The notes: a model not told the origin generated them from the letters alone. DNA of 35,163 bases from Acidimicrobiaceae bacterium (GCA_027314705.1 DAHVAJ010000070.1:1-35163); one strand, 5' to 3'. Counted from the first letter of the stretch, positions 13,947-23,593 are shown. Translations and numbers: made by a program.

Positions 13947-15155
13947 TCAACCGACCTCTGCTGCCGCCACCGTGCCCCTCACCGGTCCGCCCGACGTGGC
14001 CAGGGTGGAGGACGTCTCCCGCCACTGCACGGTGGGCAGGATGGCGTCGACGTCCGCATTCTCCTTGTGCCTCTCGCACACGGCGAGGAGCGAGCGCACG
14101 ACCGTCGGGGTGAGGAGGTGCGGCACCAGGCCGAGGGCGAGCAGCTCGGTGTGCGCAGCCCGGTAGTAGTGCTCCTCCTTCTCCACCCGGGGGTCGGGCG
14201 AGTGTTCGATGGTGACGGGGCCGCGGTGCCCGGCGGCCACCATCTCGGCCAGCTGCGCCACGGAGAAGGACCCGGTGAACCGGTTGAAGACGCGGAACTC
14301 GCCGCGGTCCGCCGGATGGAGGACGCCCAACTCGACGCAGGCCGGCGTGTCGAGGATGTTGAGCACGCCCCGGGTCTGGCCGCCCGAGCCGTAGACGGTG
14401 AGCGGGTGGCCGGTCACGGCCTGGACGCAGAACCGGTCGAGGGCCGTCCCGGAGACGCTGTCGTAGTCGAACCGGGTGGCGAGGTCGGGATGGAGGGCCG
14501 TCTCCTCGGTCTCGTGACCGTAGACGATGCCCTGGTTGAGGTCGGTGGCCCGGATGCCCCAGATGCGACAGGCGAACATGATGTTGTGGCTGTCGTGCAC
14601 CTTGGACAGGTGGTAGAAGGAGCCGGGCTGCTTCGGGTACGCCAGGATATCGGTGCGGCCGCGGTGGGTGATCTCGAGGTAGCCCTCCTCGATGTCGATG
14701 TCGGGCGTGCCGTACTCCCCCAGCGTTCCCAGCTTCACCAGGTGGACGTCGCGGTCGTGCTCGGCGATGGCGTAGAGCAGGTTGCGCGTGCCGACGACGT
14801 TGTCGACCTGGGTGTAGACCGCGTGCTGGCGGTCGATCATCGAGTACGGGGCCGCCCGCTGCTCGGCGAAGTGCACGACGGCGTCGGGCCGGAAGCTCGC
14901 CAGGGTCCCGTTGACGAAGGCCGCGTCGGTGAGGTCGCCGACGAAGACGTCGATGGCGTCGCCGGAGACCTCGCTCCAGCGCCGGACCCGGTGCTGGAGG
15001 TCGACGATGGGCACGAGCGTATGGACACCCATCTCAAGGTCGTACCCGCGCCGGGCGGAGTTGTCGACCACGCCGACGTGACGCCCCCGCCGGGACAGGT
15101 AGAGCGCCGTGGGCCAGCCCAGGTGGCCGTCGCCCCCGAGCACGAGGATGTTCAC
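13947..15155 (-). CDS. sqdB: UDP-sulfoquinovose synthase (SqdB/SQD1 family)
   Basis: Converts UDP-glucose and sulfite to UDP-sulfoquinovose, the head-group donor for the sulfolipid SQDG. The 402-residue product is an extended short-chain dehydrogenase with NAD-binding GGDGHLGWPTALYLS (residues 7-21), catalytic Y181 and K185 in SFYHLSKVHDSHN, and LVKLGTLGEYGTPDIDIEEG. IRATDLNQGIVYG follows. These blocks are diagnostic for SQD1 rather than a generic epimerase. The GTG start has GGAG 7 nt upstream. No sqdX-like glycosyltransferase is next to it, so the acceptor (lipid or glycan) is uncertain. Its presence in an apparently non-phototrophic actinobacterium is worth noting. Confidence 0.9.
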   Translation of the reverse strand: MNILVLGGDGHLGWPTALYLSRRGRHVGVVDNSARRGYDLEMGVHTLVPIVDLQHRVRRWSEVSGDAIDVFVGDLTDAAFVNGTLASFRPDAVVHFAEQRAAPYSMIDRQHAVYTQVDNVVGTRNLLYAIAEHDRDVHLVKLGTLGEYGTPDIDIEEGYLEITHRGRTDILAYPKQPGSFYHLSKVHDSHNIMFACRIWGIRATDLNQGIVYGHETEETALHPDLATRFDYDSVSGTALDRFCVQAVTGHPLTVYGSGGQTRGVLNILDTPACVELGVLHPADRGEFRVFNRFTGSFSVAQLAEMVAAGHRGPVTIEHSPDPRVEKEEHYYRAAHTELLALGLVPHLLTPTVVRSLLAVCERHKENADVDAILPTVQWRETSSTLATSGGPVRGTVAAAEVG

Positions 15156-15343
15156 GTCGTTGCTCCGTCACCCCCGGGAGTTCCCCCCGGCCCGTCCAGG
15201 GGCTGCGGGGTGCGGCGCGCCGTCGGCTGCGCACCCTCTCCGCGCCTCCCCGGGGAAGTTCGTCCGGCGATCGAACTGTGACCGACGGACGCGAGGTCAT
15301 CGCCCGGCGGTGACGGTCCTCTGTGGTGGCACACCGTCGGCCG

Positions 15344-16789
15344 TCAGGCGGGCAGCTCCTCGGCCCCACCACCGAGGAGGTGGACCCGGTCCGGGGAGGG
15401 GCCGGTGGCGGGCGGGGTCAGCTCGGGGGCCTGCAGGACACGGGTGGCCGCCTCGACCGGGGGCGGCACGGCGAGCTCCTTCTCCCCGGCCCCCACCACG
15501 CCCATCTCGGCGAACCTGCGGGCGGTGACCAGCACCCGGTTCTCGAGCGAGCCGACCGCACGGTTGTAGGCGGTGACGGCGGCCGAGAGACCCCGGCCGA
15601 CCCCGGCCACGTGGTCGCCCAGGACCGAGATGCGCTCGTAGAGCTGGGCGCCGAGCACCTGGATCTGCCGGGCGTTCTCCGCCAGGGACTCCTGCTGCCA
15701 GCCGTAGGCCACGGCCCGGAGCAGGGCGATGAGCGAGGTGGGCGTGGCCAGGAGGACGTGGTTGGCCGCGGCGTACTCCATGAGGCCGGGCTCCGCCTCG
15801 ATGGCCGCGGTGAGGAGCGGGTCGCCGGGAACGAAGGCCACCACGAACTCGGGCGACGGATCCACCCGCTTCCAGTACTCCTTCTTGGCCAGGGCGTCGA
15901 CGTGGGCCTTCAGCTGGCGGCCGTGGCTGGCCAGGTGGAGGCGGCGGGCGTCCTCGTCCTCGGCGTCGTTCGCCTGGAGGAAGGCCTGCATGGGCACCTT
16001 GGCGTCGACGGCCACGTTCTTACCCCCCGGCAGGTGGACGACGAGGTCGGGCCGGAGCCGGCCGGCGTCGCCGTCCGAGCTGACCTGCTCGGAGAAGTCG
16101 CAGTGCTCGAGCATGCCCGCCATCTCGACCACCCGACGGAGCTGGAACTCCCCCCATCGGCCTCGCGCCTGCGGCGAGCGCAGGGCCGTCACCAGGCTCC
16201 GCGTCTCGCGCTGGAGTCGGTCGTGCGAGTTCGAGAGGTGGTGCATCTGCTCGGTCAACGAGGTGTAGGCGCGCTGGCGCTCGACCTCCAGGCGCTGCAT
16301 CCCGGCCTCGTACTTCCCGAGCTGCTCGGTGAGCGGCCTGAGCAGCTGCTCGAACGCCTCCTGCCGTTTGGCCAGCTCACCCTCGGCGGCCTGGCGGGTC
16401 TCCCCCAGCTTGAGGTCGGCCAGCTGCAGGAAGTGCTCGTTGTTCTGCCGGAGGGCCTGGGTGGACAGCCGGGTGAACTCGCCGGTCAGCTGGGCGCGCA
16501 CCTCGTCGAAGGCCGCGGCCCGCTCCTCGGCGGCCCGGTCGGCGTGGGTCAGCTCGGCGGACACGCGCGCGACCTCGGCCCGCAGCCCGGCCACGGCCTG
16601 CTGCTCGTCGGCCAGACGGGTCCGGACGTCGGCCAGCTCCCCGTCCTGGGCGCGCGCCCGCGCCGCGGCGTCGGCCAGACGGGCCTCGGCCGTGCGGGCC
16701 GCGGTGACCTGGCCGTTGCGCACCAGGAGCCCGACGACGAGCCCGACGGCGGCCCCGGCGGCCAGTCCGACGATGAGTCCGGTGGTCAT
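15344..16789 (-). CDS. rmuC: DNA recombination protein RmuC
   Basis: RmuC proteins limit recombination between short inverted repeats and carry a PD-(D/E)xK nuclease-type fold. The 481-residue product has an N-terminal membrane helix ([20 protein letters not shown], about 3-22), a long Ala/Glu/Arg-rich coiled coil to about residue 200, and the RmuC domain. That domain includes [40 protein letters not shown] (candidate catalytic D and DAK) and [19 protein letters not shown]. The start ATG has GGAGAGGA about 7 nt upstream. Length is typical. It is divergent from the flavoprotein gene, with a 177-bp gap. Confidence 0.94.
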   Translation of the reverse strand: MTTGLIVGLAAGAAVGLVVGLLVRNGQVTAARTAEARLADAAARARAQDGELADVRTRLADEQQAVAGLRAEVARVSAELTHADRAAEERAAAFDEVRAQLTGEFTRLSTQALRQNNEHFLQLADLKLGETRQAAEGELAKRQEAFEQLLRPLTEQLGKYEAGMQRLEVERQRAYTSLTEQMHHLSNSHDRLQRETRSLVTALRSPQARGRWGEFQLRRVVEMAGMLEHCDFSEQVSSDGDAGRLRPDLVVHLPGGKNVAVDAKVPMQAFLQANDAEDEDARRLHLASHGRQLKAHVDALAKKEYWKRVDPSPEFVVAFVPGDPLLTAAIEAEPGLMEYAAANHVLLATPTSLIALLRAVAYGWQQESLAENARQIQVLGAQLYERISVLGDHVAGVGRGLSAAVTAYNRAVGSLENRVLVTARRFAEMGVVGAGEKELAVPPPVEAATRVLQAPELTPPATGPSPDRVHLLGGGAEELPA

Positions 16790-16954
16790 GGTGGGTCCTC
16801 TCCAGTGCTGGACCCGCCCGAGGGCACGCGCCCCGGGCGGCGGTCCGCACCTCTCCCTTCGACCCGCAACTCCCTACGGGACCTCCCCTCAGCGTACCGA
16901 CGGGGTGTCACGGAGCCGGGGAGGTGGGCCTGCCGGGTCCGGCGCGCCCTGTGC

Positions 16955-16960
16955 CACCAT
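16955..16960 (+). promoter_or_regulatory. -10-like hexamer CACCAT before the NADH dehydrogenase start
   Basis: CACCAT ends 6 nt before the GTG. The following GGTCCGGTG is identical to that at the phoU start. Confidence 0.5.
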
Positions 16961-16966
16961 GGTCCG

Positions 16967-18268
16967 GTGCACCGGGTCGTCGTGGTGGGGGCGGGCTTCG
17001 CCGGGCTCTCGGCCGCCCGTTCCCTGATCGGCCGCCCGGTCGAGGTCACCATCGTCGACCAGCGCAATTTCCACACCTTCCAGCCGCTCCTCTACGAGGT
17101 GGCCACGGCCGGTCTCGAATCGGGCGACGTGGCCTACCCCATCCGGGTCATCTTCGGGAAGGCCCAGAACGTGACCTACCGCTTCGCCACGGCCACCGGC
17201 GTGGACTGGGGCCGCGGCGACGTGCTCCTGGCCGGCACCCGGCCCCTCCCCTTCGACTCGCTCATCCTGGCCAGCGGGGCGACGGCGGCCTTCTTCGGCA
17301 TCCCCGGGGCGGCCGAGCACAGCTTCCCCCTGTACACCCTCACCGACGCCCGCCGGCTCCGCGACCACGTCCTCCGCCGACTCGAGGACGTGGACGCCCA
17401 CCCCGAGGCGGAGGCCCGGGGTGCGCTGACCTTCGTGGTCGTCGGGGGTGGACCGACCGGCGTCGAGGTGGCCGGGGCCCTCGCCGAACTCCTCGACGTG
17501 GCCGTCCGTCACGACGGTTTCGGGTTTGCCCGGCGGTCGGGCCGGGTCGTCCTGGTCGACGCCCTCGACCGGCTGCTCACCCCCTTCCGGGAGTCGGCGG
17601 CCTCCTACGCGGCGGCCACCCTGGCCGGCCGGGGGGTGGAACTCATGCTCGGCCACGTGGTCCGGACCGTGACCGGCGAGGGGGTCGAGCTCGAGGACGG
17701 GACCGTCATCCCCACCCGCACGGTGGTCTGGGCCGGCGGGGTGACCGTCGAGCGGACCGTGGTCTCGGACATCGGCGCCGAGACCGGTCCGAACGGTCGT
17801 CTGGCCGTACGTCCGGACCTCTCGCTCGTCGACCACGAGGACGCCTACGCGGTGGGTGACGCCGGGGCCGTGCCCTGGGGGCCCGAGGAGCCCGGACGCG
17901 TCTGCCCCCAGGTGGCCCAGGTCGCCATCCAGTCAGGTGCCCACGCCGCCCGTCAGGTCCTGCGTCGACTGGCCGGTGAGGCCACCGAGCCATTCCGGTA
18001 CGCGGACAAGGGGATCATGGCCACCATCGGACGCCGGGCCGCCATCGCCCAGTTCCCGGGCGGCCGGGTCGTCCGAGGCACGCTCGGGTGGCTGGCCTGG
18101 CTCGGCCTCCACCTCGTCTACCTCATCGGCTTCCGCAACAAGGTGGTCGTGCTGGTCAACTGGTCGTGGCGGTACCTCTCGTGGGGCTCGGGCCCCCGGA
18201 TCATCGTCAACGACCGGGCCGAGGACCGGCCCACCCCCCTCGGGCCCGACGACGACCCACCCCTCTGA
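16967..18268 (+). CDS. ndh: FAD-dependent NADH dehydrogenase type II (NDH-2-like)
   Basis: Single-subunit, non-proton-pumping NADH:quinone oxidoreductase feeding electrons into the respiratory chain at the inner face of the membrane. The 433-residue product has the FAD-binding VVVVGAGFAGLSAARSL at the N terminus, NFHTFQPLLYEVATAGL, the NAD-binding VVVGGGPTGVEVAGALAEL (about 158-176), and the FAD motif DAYAVGDAGAV. The C-terminal amphipathic or hydrophobic segment (GWLAWLGLHLVYLIGFRNKV, about 367-386) anchors it to the membrane, as in NDH-2. GTG was taken because of the immediately upstream hexamer. 56 nt later comes phoU with an almost identical start region. Confidence 0.9.
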   Translation: MHRVVVVGAGFAGLSAARSLIGRPVEVTIVDQRNFHTFQPLLYEVATAGLESGDVAYPIRVIFGKAQNVTYRFATATGVDWGRGDVLLAGTRPLPFDSLILASGATAAFFGIPGAAEHSFPLYTLTDARRLRDHVLRRLEDVDAHPEAEARGALTFVVVGGGPTGVEVAGALAELLDVAVRHDGFGFARRSGRVVLVDALDRLLTPFRESAASYAAATLAGRGVELMLGHVVRTVTGEGVELEDGTVIPTRTVVWAGGVTVERTVVSDIGAETGPNGRLAVRPDLSLVDHEDAYAVGDAGAVPWGPEEPGRVCPQVAQVAIQSGAHAARQVLRRLAGEATEPFRYADKGIMATIGRRAAIAQFPGGRVVRGTLGWLAWLGLHLVYLIGFRNKVVVLVNWSWRYLSWGSGPRIIVNDRAEDRPTPLGPDDDPPL

Positions 18269-18312
18269 CGCAGCCGGGCGCCCAGCCCGGGGACCCGGCC
18301 GGTGGCGGGGGA

Positions 18313-18318
18313 TACCGT
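18313..18318 (+). promoter_or_regulatory. -10 hexamer TACCGT, leaderless start of phoU
   Basis: TACCGT ends 6 nt before the GTG; the GGTCCG spacer has no ribosome site. Confidence 0.55.
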
Positions 18319-18324
18319 GGTCCG

Positions 18325-18975
18325 GTGGACGAGCCCCTGGCCACGGTCGACCGGAAGATGCTCCAGCTCTTCGCACTGGTGGGCGAGTCGGTCGCCGGAT
18401 CGACCCTGGCCCTGCTGTCCGGAGACCGCGAGGCGGCCAAAGCCCTCGTCGCCGCCGACGAGGTCATCGACGGTCTCTACCACGAGATCGAGGCGCTGAT
18501 CCTCGACCACCTCGCCCGGGGCTCGGGCACCCCGCCGGGCGTGGTGCGGTTCCTCCTCACCGTGTTGCGCATGCTGCCCGACGTCGAGCGCAACGGGGAC
18601 CTTGCCGAGCACGTGGCCCGGCGGGCGGCGCGGGGGCTCGGGGCGGAGCTCTCGCCCCGCAGCCGCGGGCAGATCGAGCGCATGGGTGAGGTGGCCGTCC
18701 GCATGTGGCGGGCGACCACGGACGCATATGCCGAGCGCTCCGCGGCGGCGGCCGACGTGGTGGACGCCCTCGACGACGAGATGGACGACCTCCACGTGAG
18801 CCTCACCGCCGAGACGGTCTCGGGCACCATGGCCCTGCCCGTGGCCATCGAGCTCGCCCTCCTGGCGCGCTTCTACGAGCGCTTCGGCGACCACGCCGTC
18901 AACCTGGCCCGCAAGGTGGCCGTGCTGGCCGCCGGCGCGCCCGGGCCCGGAGCATCCGAGGACGTCTCCATCTGA
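18325..18975 (+). CDS. phoU: Phosphate signalling protein PhoU
   Basis: Cytoplasmic regulator that couples the Pst phosphate transporter to the PhoR-type histidine kinase. The 216-residue product is made of two three-helix PhoU repeats, each with a metal-binding acidic helix: AADEVIDGLYHEIEALIL in the first and DVVDALDDEMDDLHVSL in the second. ELALLARFYERFGDHAVNLA forms the final signature. The first residues, VDEPLATVDRKMLQLFALVG, follow a GTG preceded by TACCGT. No pst or pho two-component genes are nearby, so this is a stand-alone copy in this window; they may be elsewhere. Confidence 0.93.
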   Translation: MDEPLATVDRKMLQLFALVGESVAGSTLALLSGDREAAKALVAADEVIDGLYHEIEALILDHLARGSGTPPGVVRFLLTVLRMLPDVERNGDLAEHVARRAARGLGAELSPRSRGQIERMGEVAVRMWRATTDAYAERSAAAADVVDALDDEMDDLHVSLTAETVSGTMALPVAIELALLARFYERFGDHAVNLARKVAVLAAGAPGPGASEDVSI

Positions 18976-18994
18976 CAGGTCCGGCTGGCCCGGC

Positions 18995-19023
18995 GGGGCG
19001 GGGTTCCGCTCCCGGCCCGCCCC
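18995..19023. terminator. Bidirectional hairpin between phoU and asd
   Basis: GGGGCGGG (18995-19002) and CCCGCCCC (19016-19023) form a perfect 8-bp stem with a 13-nt loop, in the 52-bp gap between convergent phoU and asd. No T-tract on either side, as usual for terminators in such GC-rich genomes. Confidence 0.45.
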
Positions 19024-19027
19024 CGGG

Positions 19028-20122
<1,095 letters not shown>

Positions 20123-20596
20123 TCACCCGAGCTCGAAGGCGGCATGCAGGGCCCGCACCGCGTCCTCGGCCTGGGCGGCCCGGATGAGGCAGGAGATGCG
20201 TATCGACGAGGTGGAGATCATCTCGATGTTGATGCCGTCGGAGGCGAGCGTCTCGAAGGTGAGCGCGGTGACCCCGGGATGGGTCTTCATCCCCGCCCCG
20301 ACGAGCGAGACCCGGGCCACGTCGTCGTCGCTCGTCACGCCGGTCGCCCCGAGCTCGTCCAGGAGGCCGGTGCACACCTCGGTGCTGGCGTCCAGATCGG
20401 CCTCGGGGATGGTGAAGGAGATGTCGGTCGTCCCGTGGAGGGAGGTGTTCTGGACGATCATGTCCACGTTGACGTTGCGGTCGGCGAGCCCCCGGAACAG
20501 GCGCGCGGCCAGACCGGGGCGATCCGGGACGCCCGTGACGGTGACCTTGGCCTCCGAGAGGTCGAGGGTCACCGCGGTGACGACGGCCTGCTCCAT
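20123..20596 (-). CDS. Aspartate kinase beta subunit from an internal in-frame start
   Basis: Within lysC, an in-frame ATG (residue 247 of the alpha chain) is preceded by a perfect AAGGAGGA (20603-20610) with a 6-nt spacer, giving a 157-residue product that starts [20 protein letters not shown] and contains both ACT domains only. In Corynebacterium and other actinobacteria, the aspartokinase beta subunit starts at the equivalent position (MEEAV...SEAKVTV) and forms an alpha2beta2 regulatory complex. The strong ribosome site in the middle of a coding region, in a window where most genes lack one, is good evidence that this internal start is used. Confidence 0.7.
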   Translation of the reverse strand: MEQAVVTAVTLDLSEAKVTVTGVPDRPGLAARLFRGLADRNVNVDMIVQNTSLHGTTDISFTIPEADLDASTEVCTGLLDELGATGVTSDDDVARVSLVGAGMKTHPGVTALTFETLASDGINIEMISTSSIRISCLIRAAQAEDAVRALHAAFELG

Positions 20597-21334
20597 GGTG
20601 GGATCCTCCTTGTCGACCCACGTCCCCGGCTCCCAGGTGAAGCTCGATCGGACGTGGAGGGGAACGGCGTGGTTGCGGGCGAACTCCACCGAGCGCAGGG
20701 CGAGGACCCTCCCACCGGTGGCGGCCATCTCCTGCATCTCGTCGTAGCTCACCCGGGCCAGTTTGTGGGCCTCCGGCACGAGGCGGGGGTCGGACGTGAA
20801 GACGCCCGAGACGTCGGTGTAGATCTCGCAGACGTCCGCCCCGAGGGCGGCGGCCAGGGCCACCGCCGTCGTGTCCGAGCCGCCCCGGCCCAGTGTCGTC
20901 ACCTCGCGCTCCTCGGAGACGCCCTGGAAACCGGCGACCACCGGGACCCCACCGGACTCGAGGGTGGCCCGCAGACGCTCGCCCCGGATCTCCTGGATCT
21001 TGGCCCGGGTGTGGGACGTGTCGGTGACGATGCCCGCCTGGCTGCCGGTGTACGAGGTGGCCTCGACGCCCAGGTCGGCGAGGGCCATGCACAGGAGGGC
21101 CATCGAGATGCGCTCGCCCGAGCTGAGCAGCATGTCGATCTCGCGGCGAGGCTGGACGGAACTCACGTCGTCGGCCAGCCTGATGAGCTGGTCGGTGGTC
21201 TTGCCCATGGCGCTCACCACCACCACCACCTGGTGACCGGCCCGATGGGTCCTGGCCACGTGGTCGGCCACGGCGCGGATGCGCTCGGCATCGCCGACGG
21301 ACGTACCGCCGAATTTCTGGACCACGAGAGACAC
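20123..21334 (-). CDS. lysC: Aspartate kinase (alpha subunit, full length)
   Basis: Phosphorylates aspartate, the first step of the aspartate amino-acid family. The 403-residue product has the kinase signature [18 protein letters not shown] at the N terminus, [20 protein letters not shown] for nucleotide/aspartate binding and two C-terminal ACT domains (about 265-330 and 345-403) for feedback control by lysine/threonine. Length fits the actinobacterial alpha chain. The GTG start ([10 protein letters not shown]) lies 8 nt behind TACCCT; longer in-frame starts would pass through this hexamer. A strong internal start (see next entry) would give a beta chain. Divergent from the first cyclophilin gene, convergent with nothing, followed by asd. 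Confidence 0.97.
   Translation of the reverse strand: MSLVVQKFGGTSVGDAERIRAVADHVARTHRAGHQVVVVVSAMGKTTDQLIRLADDVSSVQPRREIDMLLSSGERISMALLCMALADLGVEATSYTGSQAGIVTDTSHTRAKIQEIRGERLRATLESGGVPVVAGFQGVSEEREVTTLGRGGSDTTAVALAAALGADVCEIYTDVSGVFTSDPRLVPEAHKLARVSYDEMQEMAATGGRVLALRSVEFARNHAVPLHVRSSFTWEPGTWVDKEDPTMEQAVVTAVTLDLSEAKVTVTGVPDRPGLAARLFRGLADRNVNVDMIVQNTSLHGTTDISFTIPEADLDASTEVCTGLLDELGATGVTSDDDVARVSLVGAGMKTHPGVTALTFETLASDGINIEMISTSSIRISCLIRAAQAEDAVRALHAAFELG
20603..20610 (-). promoter_or_regulatory. Internal Shine-Dalgarno for the aspartokinase beta chain
   Basis: AAGGAGGA on the minus strand, 6 nt before the internal ATG in lysC. Confidence 0.7.
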
Positions 21335-21342
21335 GGTGCCCC

Positions 21343-21348
21343 AGGGTA
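21343..21348 (-). promoter_or_regulatory. -10 hexamer TACCCT, leaderless start of lysC
   Basis: TACCCT (minus strand) ends 8 nt before the GTG. An identical hexamer faces the other way at 21412-21417 for the divergent cyclophilin gene, so the 90-bp gap holds a back-to-back pair. Confidence 0.55.
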
Positions 21349-21411
21349 GTGCCCGCCATCGCCGCCTCCCGTGCCCGTACGGCGACACCGAGGTCGGTGC
21401 GCCGACCGGCT

Positions 21412-21417
21412 ACCCTG
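21412..21417 (+). promoter_or_regulatory. -10 hexamer TACCCT, leaderless start of the anchored cyclophilin
   Basis: TACCCT ends 7 nt before the GTG; the spacer GTCCGCC has no ribosome site. Confidence 0.55.
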
Positions 21418-21424
21418 TCCGCCC

Positions 21425-22255
21425 GTGGCTACCGAGAAACGTGAACGTCAGAAGGCCGGCCGTCAGGCCCGCCTGGAGGCCGAGCAGAAGGCCCAGAAGC
21501 GCCGGCGTTCGGTCCGCCGCATCATCACCGTGGTGGTCGCCGTGGCCGTGGTCGTGGGCCTCTCGGTGCTCGTCTTCCGGGGAAGCTCGAAGACCTCGAC
21601 CACCTCGACGACGGCGGCCTCGACCTCGACCACCAAGCCGGCCCCGCCGGGCGGCTCCGGTGACAAGAGCCCGGCCGCCATCACCACGTCGGCCGACTGC
21701 CCGGCGAACTTCAGCGCCACCCTGAACAAGCCCTCCTACCCCTCCTACCCGCCGATGACCATCGACCCGTCGAAGACCTACACGGCCACCATCACCACCG
21801 ACGTCGGGCCCATCACCGTGCAACTCGACCCCAGGGCGGCCCCGAAAGCGGTCAATTCCTTCGTCTTCCTCGCCAACCAGCACTTCTATGATTGCGTCCT
21901 CTTCCACCGGGTCGTCAAGGGCTTCGTCGACCAGACCGGCGACCCGACGGGCACGGGCACCGGCGGTCCCGGCTACCAGTTCGCCGACGAGCTCCCCAAG
22001 ACGGCGTCACCGCAGTACCCGCTGGGCTCCCTGGCCATGGCCAACTCCGGACCCAACACCAACGGCAGCCAGTTCTTCATCGTGGCCGGGCCATCGGGCG
22101 AGCAGCTGCCGCCCAACTACACGCTCTTCGGCAAGGTGACCGCCGGGATGCCGGTCGTCGAGCAGATCAACAACGACGGCTCGGCCGCCTCGGACAGCTC
22201 GGGCAAGCCGACCGTCCTCCACCGGATGGTCTCGGTGACCGTCGCCCAGTCCTAG
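21425..22255 (+). CDS. Membrane-anchored cyclophilin-type peptidyl-prolyl cis-trans isomerase
   Basis: Catalyses proline cis-trans isomerisation, here outside the membrane. The 276-residue product starts VATEKRERQKAGRQARLEAE, a highly charged cytoplasmic helix, then one membrane segment (about 33-50, ITVVVAVAVVVGLSVLVF), a Ser/Thr-rich linker of about 45 residues, and a cyclophilin domain. The domain shows VLFHRVVKGFVDQTGDP (active-site Phe-His-Arg region) and LAMANSGPNTNGSQFFIV. A single Cys pair (ADCPAN and FYDC) could bridge outside. Upstream of a second, soluble cyclophilin, 46 nt apart. The GTG start follows the -10 hexamer directly. Confidence 0.93.
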   Translation: MATEKRERQKAGRQARLEAEQKAQKRRRSVRRIITVVVAVAVVVGLSVLVFRGSSKTSTTSTTAASTSTTKPAPPGGSGDKSPAAITTSADCPANFSATLNKPSYPSYPPMTIDPSKTYTATITTDVGPITVQLDPRAAPKAVNSFVFLANQHFYDCVLFHRVVKGFVDQTGDPTGTGTGGPGYQFADELPKTASPQYPLGSLAMANSGPNTNGSQFFIVAGPSGEQLPPNYTLFGKVTAGMPVVEQINNDGSAASDSSGKPTVLHRMVSVTVAQS

Positions 22256-22301
22256 GGCATCCGCCCACCCGCATCGCATCCCCGACACCAGGAGGTGGGC
22301 C

Positions 22302-22856
22302 GTGGCCCCCGAGATCCCCGCCGGCGACGGCTCGAGCCCGAAGACCCAGCACTTCGACGGGCCGCCGCCCATGTTCATCGACCCGACCAAGCGCTACACG
22401 GCCGAGATGCTGACGACCAAGGGGGCCGTCACCATCGCACTCGATCCCATCGGCGCCCCCCGGACGGTCAACAATTTCGTCTTCCTGGCCCGTTGGCACT
22501 ACTTCGACGGCATCGTCTTCCACCGGATCATCCCCGGCTTCGTGTGCCAGGGCGGCGATCCCGACGGCACCGGCCGGGGCGGCCCCGGCTACCGGTTCGA
22601 GGACGAGCTGCCGCCGCCGGGACGCTACGAGATCGGCTCGTTGGCCATGGCCAACGCCGGCCCCGACACCAACGGCAGCCAGTTCTTCATCATCAGCGGA
22701 CCCGACGGCGTCTCGCTCCCCCCCAGTTACTCGCTGTTCGGCAAGGTGGTGAAGGGCCTGGACGTGGTCACGGCCATCGAGTCGACGGGCAGCCGGTCGG
22801 GCACCCCCAAGGAACCGGTCGTCATCGAGTCGGTCACCATCAGCGAGGACGGCTGA
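22302..22856 (+). CDS. Cytoplasmic cyclophilin-type peptidyl-prolyl cis-trans isomerase
   Basis: Folding helper of the cytoplasm. The 184-residue product has no signal or membrane segment and consists of one cyclophilin domain: IVFHRIIPGFVCQGGDPDGT, RGGPGYRFEDELPPP, LAMANAGPDTNGSQFFII and SYSLFGKVVKGLDVV. Closely similar to the domain of the preceding gene, so the pair probably arose by duplication with loss or gain of the membrane anchor. Unlike that gene, its GTG start has a strong AGGAGGTG Shine-Dalgarno 5-6 nt upstream, as expected for a downstream gene of an operon. Confidence 0.95.
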   Translation: MAPEIPAGDGSSPKTQHFDGPPPMFIDPTKRYTAEMLTTKGAVTIALDPIGAPRTVNNFVFLARWHYFDGIVFHRIIPGFVCQGGDPDGTGRGGPGYRFEDELPPPGRYEIGSLAMANAGPDTNGSQFFIISGPDGVSLPPSYSLFGKVVKGLDVVTAIESTGSRSGTPKEPVVIESVTISEDG

Positions 22857-22858
22857 GT

Positions 22859-22890
22859 CGACACCGTGGTGCCCGCCGCACCGGGTGTCG
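22859..22890. terminator. Bidirectional hairpin between the cyclophilin and S51-like genes
   Basis: Two stacked stems fill the 37-bp gap between convergent stop codons: CGACACC/GGTGTCG (22859-22865 with 22884-22890) and, inside it, GGTGC/GCACC (22868-22872 with 22878-22882) with a 5-nt CCGCC loop. The hairpin would stop both transcripts; there is no T-tract. Confidence 0.6.
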
Positions 22891-22893
22891 GGC

Positions 22894-23586
22894 TCAGCCC
22901 GGCAGCGCGCCCAGACCGGCGACGGCCGGCGCCCCGCCCAGGTAGACGGCCACCGGGGCGGCCCCGGCCGAGCGCCAGGTGCCGTCCGGGTCCCGGATGA
23001 GCGCCGTGCGCTCGGGGATGCCCACCACCGGTGTGGCCGGTGGGGCGAGCAACACCGAGCGGTGGAGCTTCTCGCCGTGCACGTCCTCGTGGACGTCGCC
23101 GAAGTGGGGCACCACGGCCACTCCGGACACCAGGCCGAGGCCGATGGTCAGACCCCCGCCCCGTGCGTCCACCATCGGGTCGGTGAGGGCCATGGCCGCG
23201 CCGGAGGAACCCACGACGACGGCACCGTCGTGCCACGCCGCCACCAGGGCGTCCCACACCACGGAGTGCTTGAGCACGCTTCGGATGTGCATGGGCGAGC
23301 TGCCGGCCAGGTAGACCATGCGGGCACGGCGCACCACGGTCGCGGCACCGGCGTCCTCGGCGTCGGACCGGGTCAGCACCATGAGCCCCTCGACCCGGCC
23401 ACCGAGCGCCTGGAACCAGGTCCCGGCCCGGTGCACGAGCCGTTCGGGGTGCTCGTAGGCCCCGGCGGTGGGCAGAACCACCACCTCGTCACCGCCCGAG
23501 GCGGCCAGGAACTCGGCGTCGAACGAGCAGCCCTCCTGCCACTCGCCCCCGCCCACCAGGGCCAGGAGCCCACGCGTCACGTCCAT
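22894..23586 (-). CDS. Peptidase S51 / cyanophycinase-like protein
   Basis: Serine-peptidase-like member of the class I glutamine-amidotransferase-like fold; relatives include dipeptidase E and cyanophycinase. The 230-residue product starts MDVTRGLLALVGGGEWQEG, has EVVVLPTAGAYEHPE and VYLAGSSPMHIRSVL, and the probable nucleophile elbow VVVGSSGAAMALTDPMVD (Ser in GSSGAA replaces the usual G-x-SAG). The ATG lies 7 nt behind TACAGT; an in-frame GTG three codons earlier overlaps that hexamer. The natural substrate is unknown, and no cyanophycin synthetase is present here. Confidence 0.82.
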   Translation of the reverse strand: MDVTRGLLALVGGGEWQEGCSFDAEFLAASGGDEVVVLPTAGAYEHPERLVHRAGTWFQALGGRVEGLMVLTRSDAEDAGAATVVRRARMVYLAGSSPMHIRSVLKHSVVWDALVAAWHDGAVVVGSSGAAMALTDPMVDARGGGLTIGLGLVSGVAVVPHFGDVHEDVHGEKLHRSVLLAPPATPVVGIPERTALIRDPDGTWRSAGAAPVAVYLGGAPAVAGLGALPG

Positions 23587-23593
23587 CCCACCC

